DNA of 64,000 bases from Dichotomocladium elegans (GCA_025716815.1 JAIXMN010000006.1:434001-498000), one strand, 5' to 3'; shown: positions 24,016 through 40,090, counted from the stretch's first letter. Notes: generated by a model not told the origin, from the letters alone. Numbers and translations are program-made.

Positions 24016-25217
24016 ATGATCACAAAAAACAGCTCAATACCTACTCGCAAGCGGACGCATTTGAAGCAACACCAACTCACCGTCCTGCAAAACTCGTTTG
24101 CAGCAAACCCTTTACCTGATGGTACTATCCGCAGCCAGCTTGCCCGTGAGCTCGGCGTGAGCGAGCGCACTATTCAAATATGGTTCCAGAATCGCCGTGC
24201 CAAAGCAAGGAAGATGGAGGCCTTGTCCACTTCGCTCTCCATAGGATCTAACTGTCATCCACTTCTTCCGCGCTGGATGGAGCGGCCGCATGTCCCTTCC
24301 CGATATCAGCCCACCTTCCGAACTATGATGACCCCCAAACGGTTTGAAGAGATGCGACAACAGAACTGTCAACAGCAACAGCAACACCAGGAATCCCGAT
24401 CATCCACATCAACCAAGTCTACGGAGAACGACGAGAGGGACAACGACTCAACTTCGACCTCGACGCTGAAGGATTGTGCAGAACTGTCTAGTGCCGTACC
24501 GGAAAGTCGTACTGTCGCACCCGTGTACGATAAAGGTAAAGGTCATCTCAACTCCGCTCCACCCCTTTGGTCGGTATTATGTATGTTGCTGATCTATATT
24601 CATCAGGCCTTGCGGTTCCTCTGTCGGCCACGGTTCTTCGCATTGGCACCTGGACTCGCTTTGCACAGGGCGAAACCTGGGATTTATCCTGCGATGCTGA
24701 CCCGCTTACCCGTCAAATGATCTGGGAGATCCAGGCCAATGGCCATTTGTTTCGCATTCAAGTTCCCTTCGACGCCATCAGCCAACTCAGACTGGGTATT
24801 ACAGAGCTTGAGATCGACCTTGTCGACCCACGCATGCTTGTCTTCTCCATGCAAAACATGGATGACGGCAAGGACTGGATCCGCTGTGGCGACTTCTCGG
24901 AGAATCAACAAGCGAGCCTCAAATACACACATGTGCTGACAGGCAATCATGATGTTTTCCAGCAGGCTCTGTTCAACCTTTCCAGTCTTGCACCCGAGCT
25001 CTCACAAAAGATCATGTATACACCGCCGCCCATGGAAGACCCCTGTCGGGAATTTACCTTGTCTCCCTCATCGACTCCCGAGCCATTTACGTTGTATAAC
25101 ACGCAATCCATGATAGATAAGTGGGGTATTATGGATCCATATACAGCTGCTGCTGCTGCCACGATGATTGTCCCACCCCCACTCCAAAACACAATGTTGT
25201 ATCCCTATGGGTTTTAA
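24016..25217 (+). CDS. Homeodomain transcription factor with fungal C-terminal IGTW-type domain
   Basis: Exons 24016-24535 and 24607-25217 join in phase to give 376 residues. The homeodomain occupies about residues 10-68 and has all recognition-helix hallmarks (ERTIQIWFQNRRAKARK), so it should bind DNA in the nucleus. A Gln-rich and Ser/Thr-rich linker follows (about 115-165). The second exon begins with LSATVLRIGTWTRF and continues with MIWEIQANGHLFRIQVPFDAI and CGDFSENQQAS, a conserved region found C-terminal to homeodomains in fungal proteins such as fission yeast Phx1. Gene targets are unknown; Phx1 acts in stationary-phase and stress survival, but carrying that over would be speculative. 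A run of alanines lies near the C-terminus. Confidence 0.88.
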
Positions 25218-26147
25218 AACAAAGCAAGAAAGATCTATTTGCAGTTGATCTCGCCCGAGGGCTGGTTCCCAGGGTTACAAAGATATCTAAAAAAATAAAA
25301 TGATATCTGAGCACACGGCAACAATCCACATTTTCCTTCGCTCTATTACAAGGCCTGCTAGGCTCAGCGTCGTCCTCGCCTTTGAACCCTTGGGCTTCTA
25401 TCCCACTCAGGCGCGTCATCAGCATGTGGGAATGCTCTGTACTCTAAGAGTCTAACTTGAGGTGTTACCTTTTAATTAGCGTTTCTTTGAGACATGCATA
25501 GTTCCCATACACTGACGCTATCTTCCTATCTCTCTCCCACGTACTCAATCCTATCATTCTCATTTGCGCTACTCTTGCTTGTCCTTGCGGGACAGTATGA
25601 TTCAAGTAATTAATCTTATGGAGTAGTACGAGGGAACAAAAGACCGATGATATCTACTTGTCATTTCTTTGTTCTTGGGAGACGAGGCATCCCATTCATG
25701 ACAAAATAAAGCTGCGATCATTTGATACATCCTCTGTTTGGTCTGCCTGGGCCACCTATGTGAGAGAACTGACACGCTCTTAGATTCAATCAGCCAGATG
25801 ACTTTTTCTCTTGTGAATCTCATGCATGTCAATAGAGTACTACTAGAAAACCAATATCACATTGGCCTGTGTACAAAATGCGGCAATGAACGAACATTAC
25901 TCATATCCCCCCTCCCCCAGTTCTATTTTGTTTCAAGATAGCTCCGCCTAAAACCGTTCTTGTTCACTCATTCGGACTTGGGTTTCTGGGTGAGAAGGGA
26001 TAGGGACGGCCCCTACCCAAAACCAACACCTCCTCACTAAGCAAAAAAAAAACACGTGTGCGGAGAACACCTTAGCAATGATCCGAAGCCCAAGGTGATC
26101 CTGTACCTAGCTTTAATTGGAAAGGTAAACTCGTCCAACTCTACGTT

Positions 26148-26198
26148 GCAGCAGCAGCAGCAGCAGCAGAAGCAGCAGCAGCAGAAGCATCAGCAGTC
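26148..26198. repeat. CAG/CAGAAG microsatellite
   Basis: A run of CAG triplets broken by AAG and AT-containing units. On the minus strand it reads as an alanine/serine repeat in a short open frame, which I regard as a by-product of the repeat rather than a gene. Confidence 0.85.
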
Positions 26199-26496
26199 AG
26201 GATTAGAATCATAGACCTCGTTTTCTTAGCCACTCCCTCTACATAAAAGCAGTTTTGAAGCATAAGGACGACCGCATATCTGATTCGACTTTCTGCAAAG
26301 GGATAGACAGCCAACATCTTCTGCTCTGCTGTAGCAGATCGGTCTAGTCTGCTGCTGGAGGAGAATCCACCCAACTACATACTATCAGCCCGAAAAAAAA
26401 ACAGTAGAGGAACTAATCTTTCCTTTTACATTGTTCCTCCGCCTCAAATACCTCCTATCCCGGCTCAAAACGTGGATCGCATTATTAGAAAACAAC

Positions 26497-26528
26497 GAGA
26501 GAGGGAGAGAGGGAGAGAGAGTGTGTGT
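26497..26528. repeat. GA-rich then GT microsatellite
   Basis: Tandem GAGAGGGAGAGA units followed by a short GT run. It lies in the gene-free region downstream of the homeodomain gene. Confidence 0.8.
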
Positions 26529-28640
26529 ATGGGTATATTCAGAAGAAACCGACACACAAGAAGGATGATATCCAACGTACTCCTTTCGTAGTGCCAACAT
26601 AGAGATTACATCTTATGCAATGCGTGTATGTGTGTGATGAAGTAGTAGTAGTAGTAGTGATACCGCCTTGCAACTCTGTAAGATGTTGGAAGCTGATCAA
26701 GCCCCAGAGGTACCTTTCCTCCCCTGCTTTGACTGCACATGAGTCCATCCATCTGCACATGGAGGCCCTCTGCTCGACTTTGTAACATTCAAGTTTATAT
26801 TGGAAAATATTTGTAGTGTCATTAGCGAGCTTCGTAACAAGTACTGTCAATGTAGAAAAAAAAATAGATCAATAAGCAGTAACTCCTATGTACTGCGCTA
26901 TTCCCTCCTTGGTTCTTTCTGCTCGAATAGACCAATAAACATCAAGGGCTCAATAAGCTTGTATAATGTATATTACAGCCATGTCCGTTCATTCCAGAAC
27001 ACCAAGAGATGTCGGCGTGTTAACTGACTGCTGTAACCCGACCGCTGTTCAGGCTGTCGCAGGACGAAAACTCTTCTGTTAGCCTCATCTACTGAGGGAT
27101 TGCGTAATAGACCAATGACTCGATATGCCTTACCGACTGACTGCCCGTACGGCAGATGATAAAACATCCTGCTCATAGCAATACTTCTAATTTTTGCCGC
27201 TAAGCATAGGATAAGATGATCTTGAATGCATACTACGAAAAAAGAGCGGTTTTGTTGCTTGTGGTGGATGTACGAACATTTGGCAGGAAGTGGTAATAGC
27301 TTGACCAACAGAAAAAAAAAAGAATCTACGGATTCTGAGGACGAGAATGGTGGGTATCTTGCAAAAGTTATATTTTCAACCGATCCTCCATCGAGGCGGC
27401 TTGCATCCCTAGCAATAAGAAATCCGCCCAACTTCAGCTTATATGTATGTTTGTGATTGATACACTGTCATTTGTCCTACGTCCGTTTTTTTTCGCTTTT
27501 ATAAGATCGTTATCGATACCAAGTCATCAAAACCAAAAGCAGCGACGAGCTTGGTAACGCCCCCGAACAAACGCAACCGTACACGGTATATACGGTATGC
27601 ATTAAGTACGGCTGCCTATGTACAGCAAATATACTCCAGTGAAAGACCAGAGAGTACACTACAGAAAACACCTATTTTAACTTGTCTTGCACGTCTTTTC
27701 CCCACTTCCGGGATAACTCTCCCCCAAAAACAGAAGGTCAAGGGGACTGATTGTCCAGCATTCTGTGCTACACACAACCGAAGGCGTGCTATTACGGATC
27801 ATAGCCGTTCAAGTAAAACAGGATATCGCATAAGCACGAGAAAAGAAGACACAAGGAAAGGTCACGTGTCATTCGATCGTGCAAACGACGTAGCTCTCTC
27901 CATCGTAATTATGTAGGTCCCTGAAATTCCGCACCAGCGGCCCGCAATCCGATGATTGCAGTAGTAGGAGCCTGCCATGACGATGCCTCATTATGTTGGA
28001 CACATGTAAAACATTCGGTATACTCGTAGATTTGAGTTGTGATGAGCACTAGGGGGGGCCTTAAAATGGAAGCGATCAGCCAGATTGTGCAGGAGAAAGA
28101 CATCAACGAATATTTCGCCATCCCAACACCAGGGAACCTACGATAAAAGGCTTCCCTGGATGTTTTAAGCCTTGATGACTTTCTGATTCCAAGGCAAATC
28201 GGAAATAAGCCAAGGGTAACGGTGGAGGCGACAAAGAAACGAGGAGAACTGCTTGCATTACACATCAACTCGATCGCCGTATATACCAAGAACATTCATT
28301 GTTTCAGATCCTTGTTCTGGAGAGTACAACACCTTCAAGCTTGCTTTTCCGCACAGTGCAGGGATATGGCCTGCCAGCAGCAGCAGCAGCAGCATTTTGC
28401 GGATTGACAATGCCGCCTGTCTATCGAACATCGGGAGCAATCAGGTAAGTACTTTTGCAAATTTTTGAACTAGGAGTTCGGCCCATCGTCCGTTTGCGTT
28501 CGCTATAGCGATTATCCCTAAGGGATACAGAACCAGTATGCTTGCTCTCCCATAGACATAGTTAAATATATCCAGATTTAAACAAAAGGTTACTTTTTAA
28601 TGTTGTTATGCTAATTACATCGCTAGCGGGAATGCTAGAT

Positions 28641-31988
<3,348 letters not shown>

Positions 31989-33226
31989 AGAGTGATCGCG
32001 ATCTCTATTTTTTTTTTACCCTTCCCAAACATTTTTTGCCTCTGATGAGAAATCACGTGCCCCGCCCTATCAAAAATTTGCGCGAGGCGAATCTGGAAGA
32101 GTGAAGGTGCGCGGGAGGTCTTGTTTGCTTGTTCCAACAATCAGACCTTATGAGCCGTCCTAATCTGCCACAGAGAGTGCAGAGAGCATGACTTGAGGAG
32201 AAGGTTAATAACTCTCTGGTTGAGGAAATAAGTATCAATATTGCCCTGGCTTTCTGTTCTGCATAAATAGATATAATGGTCCTGCAAAACCAAATTTCGG
32301 CGGTTCAGGACACCAAGAGACAATGACTAGCAAGACGCAAAATGTTATGCATGTCAGTACTGCGTATCTCGCGCTTTTTTACAACTTCAACGAGGCACAT
32401 TTTCTTTGGAAACCGGTTATTGTGCCGTGATTTCGTGATCACCCCTTATCTTCCCGGATTGTGATCCTCATGCTATAATCCATGGCTTGCAACAACTAGA
32501 TTCTTAGATCATCTCTTTCTCTCAGCAACTGTGTGAAGTCATTGTCGTCTCTAGGCGATGATTTATGGGTGGGAAACCTGCAGAATGCTGCAAATAAACC
32601 CATCCCAGGGGAAATAAAAGGTAATCCTAAAGGAGTCCAGTTTGCGCAGGAGGTCTTGGAAGGTTTGTGCCCTTGATTTCTCTTTTTATGATGAAATAAT
32701 AGAGATCTCTCTTTAGGTGTTAGGATACCTGGACAAGGGTGATCAGTTTAGTAATATTTATTTAAAAAACATGTATGGTCAAAGGTGTTCATTAGCAACT
32801 AAGAGAGAGAGAGAGAGAGAAAGGATACTTACAGGAGGGTTTTCGATTTGCCAAGCTATTGTGCAATTTTAAATCTTGTGTAGGTGCTCTCTCTCCGTGT
32901 GTGTATGTGTGTTGTTGCGTGCGGCACGGGAAAGTGTCCGCGGAAAGTGCTTCATGAAAGGCAGGTCATCACGGGGTGATTTCTTATGTTTCTATTTTCG
33001 ATGTCTGAAACATGCGCAGCTACTTTGAAAGGTCCTGTACTGTAGACAAGATCATGGCTCTCCACATTAGTGTATGTGCTTCTCCAAATCATGCATCGCG
33101 TCATGATATCATTCGGCGATGCAAGCTGCAGCACAGAACCGTATATATATATTGGGTGTGCGACCGGTCATGAACTCCTCAAGTCTTATCTCGTTTCAAC
33201 CTTTCCTCTTCAAACATTTTACGACC
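31989..33226. other. Divergent promoter region with GA repeat
   Basis: About 1.2 kb separate the divergent alanyl-tRNA synthetase and the unknown gene at 33227. The interval holds a GA microsatellite at 32802-32821, a GT stretch near 32900 and pyrimidine-rich tracts next to both starts. No open frame with recognisable features is present. Confidence 0.5.
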
Positions 33227-34769
33227 ATGGGTGATAAGAAGAGCAAGAAGAACAACGCTGCAGTGGTTGATGCTGCCCAAATGCCACATTGGTCTGGCTC
33301 GCAGTTCTCCTTCGTGCCTCCGCCACCCATAGAGCATAGCAACAAGAAGATCCTTAGCTTCGGTTCTTCCAACAAGATCGTTACGATGTCCGAGGGAACT
33401 ATCCAATCCGTTGAACATGACGACCTCAAGCAAGGATCGCTATACATTGTCAAGATTAGAAATGTGTCTGTTGCACTGTTCCAAGGTAATGCTAAACAAA
33501 TACGCGACTTTAAACATGGTATTGAATCGAAAATAGGCTGGGATGACGACATGTGCTGCTTTGCCGTTCTGCGTACGTGATTATCTTTGTTCTCTCTTCT
33601 CTTTTCATGGAGGGACTCATCCAAAGTTCATTTAACTATTGTAGGATCCGACTCCACGCCCATGCGTTGGTCAGAGGCCAGGTACAGAGAAAATTTCAAC
33701 CGTAATAAAAGGAGAATCGTGCTGATAAACTTTTTCTAGGTATATTCCTGGGGATTTCGATGCCTATGATGCGTTTGATGATGCAGGAAACCCTCCTGTT
33801 CATTTGTGGAGTCGCCACCTCCGTGTGAATGTCCCTATCAATTGGTTCTCTATCTTTGAGGAGGCGCGCCGAAAGCAACGCAGCTGGATGAACGAGCAGA
33901 ATGATGACTATTATTACCCTGCCGAGCAGCCGGAAACAGCCGGCCATTCTGGTCGCCATACGAAGGGAATCAAGGCCAGCCCTGTCACCCCACCACCCAC
34001 CGACAAATCCAGCGCGAACCAGACCCCAGCGGCTTCAGAGATTGACGAAGGTGACCAAGCCTCTATTGAGAACTGCGAAGATCAAGACGAAACTCCCTCG
34101 GCGGACAATGAGGAGAGTAACGTCAAGGGATCGACCGGTGGTGGAACAGAAGCTGACAATGACCAGAATGAGACGCCAATTCCGGAGCCCACAACTGCAC
34201 CTGTGGCAATATCAAACACCAAGAGCATACGAAAGCCCTCGGCCTCTACCTCTGTATCTGCTTCTACTTCTGCGGACCCTCGCCCCTCAAAGAGCGAGAT
34301 CACCGCAGAACGTGCTCTCGCCAAGAAAGGGGTTGCGGTGCTAGCCGTCAATTCGCCCAAGCATGAAGCTCCGACAACTTTACACAGCAAATCTACTCCC
34401 AGGGAGAGTGCATCACATTTGGGCCAGGATGCTCAGCGCTATCATCACCACCAAAACCAACAAGAGCAGCACCAGATCGCTGCTCCAAAGTACCTCAGTA
34501 CTCCACCTACATCGCCCGTAAACATGACACCTGTCCACCCCAAGGGACATCAGCCCATCTATCAGCCCCAGATGGCCGATAAGCATAACAACTTATTCGC
34601 TTCGGCCGATTTCGCCTTCCCGCACAATGAAACACAGTTTTCTATCCAAGGAAATAATTTCTCTGATTCCCCGATGCAGAACAGTGCGCCGGGCAAAACC
34701 ATGGCGCATGTGTTGGATGCACCGACTAAGTCCAAGCGCCGATCCATGCAAGGCTTCTTTCGAAAGTAG
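33227..34769 (+). CDS. Unknown protein with a conserved-looking N-terminal domain and disordered tail
   Basis: I do not recognise this protein. Exons 33227-33572, 33645-33681 and 33740-34769 join in phase to encode 470 residues. The first 225 residues look folded: alternating beta-like segments (SLYIVKIRNVSVALFQG), WDDDMCCFAVLR, then a Trp/Asp-rich region (RWSEARYIPGDFDAYDAFDD and INWFSIFEEARRKQRSWM). The rest is Glu/Asp, Ser/Thr, Pro and His/Gln-rich and very probably disordered, with possible phosphorylation sites, ending KSKRRSMQGFFRK, a basic-hydrophobic end that could contact membranes. The start follows a lysine-rich MGDKKSKKNN, a possible nuclear or membrane signal. An earlier in-frame start at 33119 is unlikely because it crosses the promoter-like stretch. 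Confidence 0.75.
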
Positions 34770-36263
34770 GATGCCCTCGTTTTGTTTTATTAACCGATAA
34801 TACCATAATGGGTCACCTCAAATTTATTAGATTCATATCCTTTTCCACTCTGTCGTAGTGTCATTTTCATAATACCTTTTGAATAAATATTCCTTATCCT
34901 TCAATTGGTCTCCTGCTCGACCCCTTTCCTCCCAATTCTTGCCCGCGTTTGTTACTAGTCAATGATCGCGGTTTAGTCCGAATATGTGTCCGCAGTATCC
35001 TAGGAAATACAGATCGATTGGTGGGCATAGAATCCTGCAATATGAAGGTGCATTGCAGAACGATTTTTCATACGTCGATCTCCTGCAATCTTAAGATATA
35101 CATCCAATAGATATGTAGACAACGATCATCCAATCAAGGTATTTAGATTCCAACTGATTTTTTTTTGGATATCCAAGGGCAGCTGCACGTGCGTGCTAGT
35201 GAAGCCTGTCATTCTTTCATTGGTCATTTCCGCCTTTCCCACTATTCCAGACGTATGCGGCCCCCAATGTAAAGATTCATATAAACTTTATTAAGGACAC
35301 CTAGGCCACTTGTTTCAACTTAAATTGGTGGAAGTACATAGCAGCACTGATATCAGTCTCTTCTGGTATGCTTCTCACAAGTGTACAATCCTTATTCGCC
35401 TGTTATATGCACTCTCAATAGCAAAAAAAAACTTAAACTTCTGTGAACTACCAAACCACCATTCTTCTATCAAAAAAGAGTAAGGATGACTGAAGACCTT
35501 CAGAGTTATCGACGCGGGTATTTATAGTCCATATTGACTTCAAACTTAAACTTCTTTTATGCAACATGCAAACATGTTGGCAAGCTCACATCTATTAAGG
35601 TACATATCATTGTAGGAAAAAAACAAGTATTATAAAATCTGAAAAATTTTGTGTATTACACACCACAGTATCCTACCGTGTATGTATGTATGAGACGCAG
35701 ATGTAAAGCTGAGCATGATCCAGCAGTAAATAAAGTGTTCCCAAAGGTCACGTAAATAAATGACAATTTTGTATATTTGAAGAAATAATGGGCGTGCTAT
35801 CAAAATACGCTTTTGCTGCCTGTCATTGCCAGGGCGGTAGCATCTATTTTATATTGCATATCTGGGCCATATTACGATATTGGGAAATAGAGATATAAGC
35901 GGGAACAGGGATAGTGATAGTGGCAAGATGAAGTAAAGGGGTAATATATTCTATGTAAGATGCGGATGTATTAGATGAACAGAGCCACCGAGGCGAAAAG
36001 AAAATTCAGCAGTCCTATAGCTCCAACGTGAGCTTGGACATTGCTCTCCTGACCTGTAAATCACACATTATCTGACAGAAAACATGGGACTGCTGAGCAA
36101 TGCTGTCCTAAAAAACACAAATGAATCGATATCTTGCAAAAAGTCATACAGATCATATGTCTCAATAAATACGATTTCTGTTTGATGGGATGTAAGTTAT
36201 GTGCAAACCCAAGTCGCTGTACACTATTCTCCAAAACCAAAAATATCTGTACACATTTCGCAT
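34770..36263. other. AT-rich intergenic region
   Basis: No open frame of note. The sequence is AT-rich with many homopolymer runs. It borders the transposon relic that begins near 36264; no terminal inverted repeat is obvious here. Confidence 0.45.
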
Positions 36264-37110
36264 TCTGAAATGAGCAATCTATTACGTGTTTTTCTTACGA
36301 ACCGAACAGGGCTATGCTGTTGTCGAGCATGGCTACCCTGAACCAATGGACTACACTATTGATAAGAAAGTATATTTCATCCACTATTTGTGTTCGCACA
36401 GAATTTCTGCGTTAGCACGTCTTGCAAGGATAGCTCTGATTTGGATCTGCGCATACATATTCATAAGCGAAATGATAACGTAAATGTGTCGACGGAAGCA
36501 GATGTCCAAAGGCGGTGCCATAGCCTACGTTTTTCAGGCTAATGTTTGGGAAGGTTGAAGTCCAGCAGCTGCTGCAAATAGCTAGGAATCCATGTCAGTT
36601 CAACACGACCATGCATATAGTATGAAAATAAAGCTGACATTAGTTTTAAGAAGAGTAGAATCAGGGATCGTGGGCGTATTCTCAATTAAGAACATAAGAA
36701 TATTATTCTAGATTGCGTAGGCACAGGTCTTTCCAATGTTCTACGGCTACTTACGGAGAACACTGTTCAAGAGATTTTACGAGCTTAAAAAGTTCTAAAT
36801 CAATGCTCTATCGGTCGATGAAAAAGAATCCAAATTGCCATATAGAAAGGCGCTGATACAGCCCTTAAACAGGAAACGTGACGAAAAACACAAGATGCGC
36901 CTTGGCCGGGTCCGCTGAATGACATATGGCTGATATTGAATTTTAAAAGAAGATGTGTTTTATTCATGACTCCAGATTCTATATTAACATGGAATACAGG
37001 ATGGGGATGGTATAAGAAAGGGAACCTCACAGCGATGACGGTATCAAGCACAAACGTAAACAATCACATTCTTTTTGGGTGGCAATTCTGGCACCATGAA
37101 ACATTCAATA
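36264..37110 (+). pseudogene. Decayed Tc1/IS630-like DDE transposase (copy 1)
   Basis: This stretch aligns by eye with copy 2 at 43708-44420. Both begin with the same 20 bases ending in ATGAGCAATCTA, share a segment that reads as a Pro-Met-Asp-Tyr block with a Cys-Ser-His, share the ATGTTTGGGAAGG and AATCCATGT blocks, and share a region matching the second acidic block of IS630/Tc1 transposases (here DSILTWNTGWGWYKKGNL). Copy 1 is the more damaged one: stops and frameshifts occur throughout and the first catalytic acidic region is unreadable. No active transposase can be encoded. Boundaries are approximate. Confidence 0.6.
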
Positions 37111-37861
37111 TAGCTTGAGATTCCCGCATGCACAGCCAAGGAAAGAAAGAGGACTTGTAACAGGACATTATCTCTGCTCCTTAAGACTGCGATGGATGAG
37201 ATAAATATGAGCATATAAAAGGCGATTACTTAAAAATGGATAATGCATCTGTTCATAGAACAGAGTTTATCTCTAAATACTGTCTGGTGCAAATCCGAAC
37301 AGGCATGAAAATCGTGCCAGACGGTTAAGTTAATGGGTATTGAGAACAAGTGGCATTGTTTCTCCTTGTCTAACTGAATGCTTTTGGAATAAGTCATATG
37401 GTTGAACGAAATATGAGCAGATCCAACAACAATCCCAACGGAGATACTACAGGATTTTTCCTCGCCATTCAGCCAGTTGAACTTTTTGTTTGCGGGTTAT
37501 GAAAATAGTTTAGCGGTTGGGTAGCATATTAAATTGCGTGATGGCACAAATATCATTTGACATTCTTGAAGATGACTTTGCAGAGCCGATACAGGACTAT
37601 CTATTAGTAAAAACGCCTGTTGGCTGACTCAGTCACCCAGTCAGACTATGTTCAGTGTGGCACGGGCAGCGACTCCAGACGGCCAGAGCTGTAATCTCAC
37701 AAGAAGTGCTGATTTGTGATAGAAATGCCACAGAACCGTGCGCGCGGCATAAATGCGACCGATCATTGGTCATCTTTCGATCAATTGACAACTCAAGTTT
37801 TACTATATATATGGGCTACTGGTCTCAGATTACGTGTCCCTTCCTTTCCTTTGTACCGATC
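37111..37861. other. Interval between transposase relic and Fanzor relic
   Basis: About 750 bp without a gene. The Fanzor reading frame is open upstream of the chosen ATG to 37655, but the translation there is not conserved in character. The stretch around 37622-37645 contains a short inverted repeat (CTGACT...AGTCAG) that might belong to an element end; this is weak. Confidence 0.35.
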
Positions 37862-40063
37862 ATGGCCGACGCCAAGACCAGGGTCACCAAGACCTCTTTA
37901 AGGTCTATTGGGTGGAAGCAGCAGTATCTGGAGAACCTGGAGAACCTGGAGAACCTGGTCCGGACTACCCACTTTCTCACCACGCACACATACCAGCTCT
38001 CGCGCTGGATCCTCTTCCACGAACTGGAACGCGGCCATGACTTCAACCCCTGCGAGCTCATCGGTCAAGCATTCTTCTATGAAGTTTTCCTCAGTCCGGC
38101 CGGTAGGAAGTTCATGCGCGAGAAGGTCAAGCCGTCGACCAAGACTATTAGGACCCTCATAAAGACACACCTCGAAGGCTACTCGAAGGCTGCCAACATT
38201 GAGCCTGGACAACATCCCAACATGTCCCAGGTCGCAGCCTATGTCAGCACCGAGATCATGACTGCTTACAAGGTTAATGTCCAGCAGCGGATTGGCGAAT
38301 GTTTACGGCGAGTTGTCAACAGTCTGTTGAACGTGCGTCAGCGGAAGGAAGCTATACGCAAAGAAATGGTTAGCAGCGATGAACACGAGTTCCGCCAGGT
38401 CTGTGAGGAGAGAATCTGGAAGCCAGCCCGTCAAATCAAGGAGGCACTGCGACGCAGAAACCCGGATCACAGCAATCTCACACCGGAAGCCCATCTCATC
38501 CTCGCTGAACTGTCACCGATCCTTCAAGCGTACGACAACACTTATAAGTTCGTCAAAGATGACATCTACTATGATGTGAAGAAATCTCCGGGAAAACATC
38601 TCATCAGCTCTGCAAGTTCCTAGAGACGAGGGAGGTAAAGTCAGTCCAGTGTTTTCCTCTCCGGACTTCTTGGATTCCATGCCACATCCACATCGACACG
38701 TGAATCCTCTGCCAGCATATATCAAGGCAGGCATCCACTAAAGACCCACCGATTGAGAAGACATGGGAGAAGGTACTTGACCTCAAGTCCAATGCATTCA
38801 AGGATAGACATGACAGGAGGTTCTTTGGAGCAATACAAACAGACGGAGTGTCTGTATCAATAATACTCAAGACCCCTGAGGCAAAGAAGAACCTTAATCG
38901 CAAGCGAACCCAGACTTATACCGGTGATATCATAACCGATGACAGTGCTCTGGAGCCCGAGTGCTTATGCATTGCCGACAGCAGGAGGAACAAGGGCGCT
39001 CGGAGGGATCAGAGCAAGAACGATCACTCCGCAGACTGTTCCTACATTCATGACATCCCACACGACGAGTTGCAAGAGACCGAGGGCAAGTGTCTTCTCA
39101 TTGATCCAGGTCGTCGCAATCTCCATTATGGGATGCATGAGTTGAGCACGCCCGAGCTCCCTAAAATACACCGGTATACACGCAACCAGCGCGCCCGAGA
39201 AACACGGATGGTGCGATTTCGTCAGATACGTGACACTGCCAAGGATCGCTATGATAACAAAAACAGCATCCGCGAGGCCGAGACTAGGCTTGCACAGATA
39301 TGCCACAGCACCGTCAATGCCGCCAGGTAAAAGCTCTACGTCGAGTCCCGCGCAAGGGAGTGGTCACTGCTCAGCAGCTTTTACAGCAGAACCACCACAA
39401 CCCATACGACATCGACCCATCCCGTACACAACAAATACGGGCGGGCAAAGAGCGACTGGGGAAAGCGTCGAGCCCGAAAGATGCATCCGTATGTAGATCA
39501 TGAGGCCCACAATCATCCGCTCCATCGGAAATTACACTTCTCTGCCTACATAACCAGAAGCAGGCCGATGCTCGATTGGTGCGCACTCTACGACGAAGAT
39601 TCGGAAAGGACACCGTGCTTGTCATGGGAAACTGGTCTGCACCCATAGCCCGCTTCCACGAGCCCATCCGCGGCAACGGCTGGAGGGATATATTCAAGAG
39701 GCATGGGTTCAAAGTTTATTTGATAGACGAGTGCCGCACCTCCGTGAGCTGTCCCGAGTGCTCGAACCGCCTGGAGACCTTCAAGCGTATTCCCAATCCA
39801 CGACCATGGCAGCGAATAAAGCGTCCTGAGATCAAATGCCACGGGCTTCTAAGGTGTACAAACCTAAATTGTTTGAAGTCCATGGAATTCTCTCGCTCGC
39901 GGCTTTGGAACCGAGACACAGCAGCGGTACTCAACTTTCGGCACATCCTCTTGAGCCTCCGGACCAACGGGGAGATTCCAGAGCGATTCGGACATCCCAA
40001 GGCCACTGCAGCAGCAGCAGCAGACAAGAAGAACTTTCCGGCCCTGTTATCGCAGGATTAAGA
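37862..40063 (+). pseudogene. Broken Fanzor (eukaryotic TnpB-like RNA-guided nuclease)
   Basis: Fanzor proteins are eukaryotic relatives of TnpB that cut DNA using a guide RNA made next to their gene, and travel with DNA transposons. Reading starts at 37862 and runs 254 codons. It then needs a frame change near 38605 to continue with CFPLRTSWIPCHIHIDT, meets a stop at 38701, continues to LLIDPGRRNLHYGMH (RuvC-I aspartate, 39103), meets a stop at 39328, and needs another frame change near 39550 before VLVMGNWSAP (about 39625), EPIRGNGWRD and VYLIDECRTSVSCPEC. The C-terminal part keeps the zinc-binding cysteines (CPEC, CHGLLRCTNLNC) and the RuvC-III motif LWNRDTAAVLNF. So the catalytic landmarks remain but the frame is broken at least four times; introns could explain some breaks. 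It is GC-richer than its surroundings and lies between two relics of one Tc1/IS630-like family. Confidence 0.8.
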
Positions 40064-40090
40064 TGCTATAAGCAAGATGCTCAGGCCACT

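Larger units (their letters stand above)
25218..28640. other. Gene-free 3.4 kb region rich in simple repeats
   Basis: No gene with recognisable domains lies here. Open frames are short and overlap in antisense. The stretch contains several microsatellites: CAG-type repeats at about 26148-26198, GAGAGG/GTGT at about 26497-26528, AGT at 26641-26659 and CAG at about 28375-28394. It lies between two genes that end towards it (homeodomain gene and alanyl-tRNA synthetase), so it holds no obvious promoter need; a non-coding RNA gene or a decayed element are possible but nothing in the sequence shows either. Confidence 0.5.

Noticed and set aside
26141..26374. Minus-strand frame with an alanine run
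   Set aside because: The alanines come from a CAG microsatellite; the rest has no gene-like features.
27551..28295. Two opposed frames of about 120 codons
   Set aside because: They overlap in antisense at the edge, have random-looking composition and no domain.
37929..37960. Short tandem repeat as a CRISPR-like or regulatory array
   Set aside because: It is three 9-bp units coding Leu-Glu-Asn inside the Fanzor frame, with no spacers.
39327..39555. Introns instead of mutations in the Fanzor frame
   Set aside because: GGTAAA at 39327 looks like a donor, but the frame directly after the stop continues in a Fanzor-like way (KLYVESRAREWSLLSSFY), so a mutation is the simpler reading. Not excluded.
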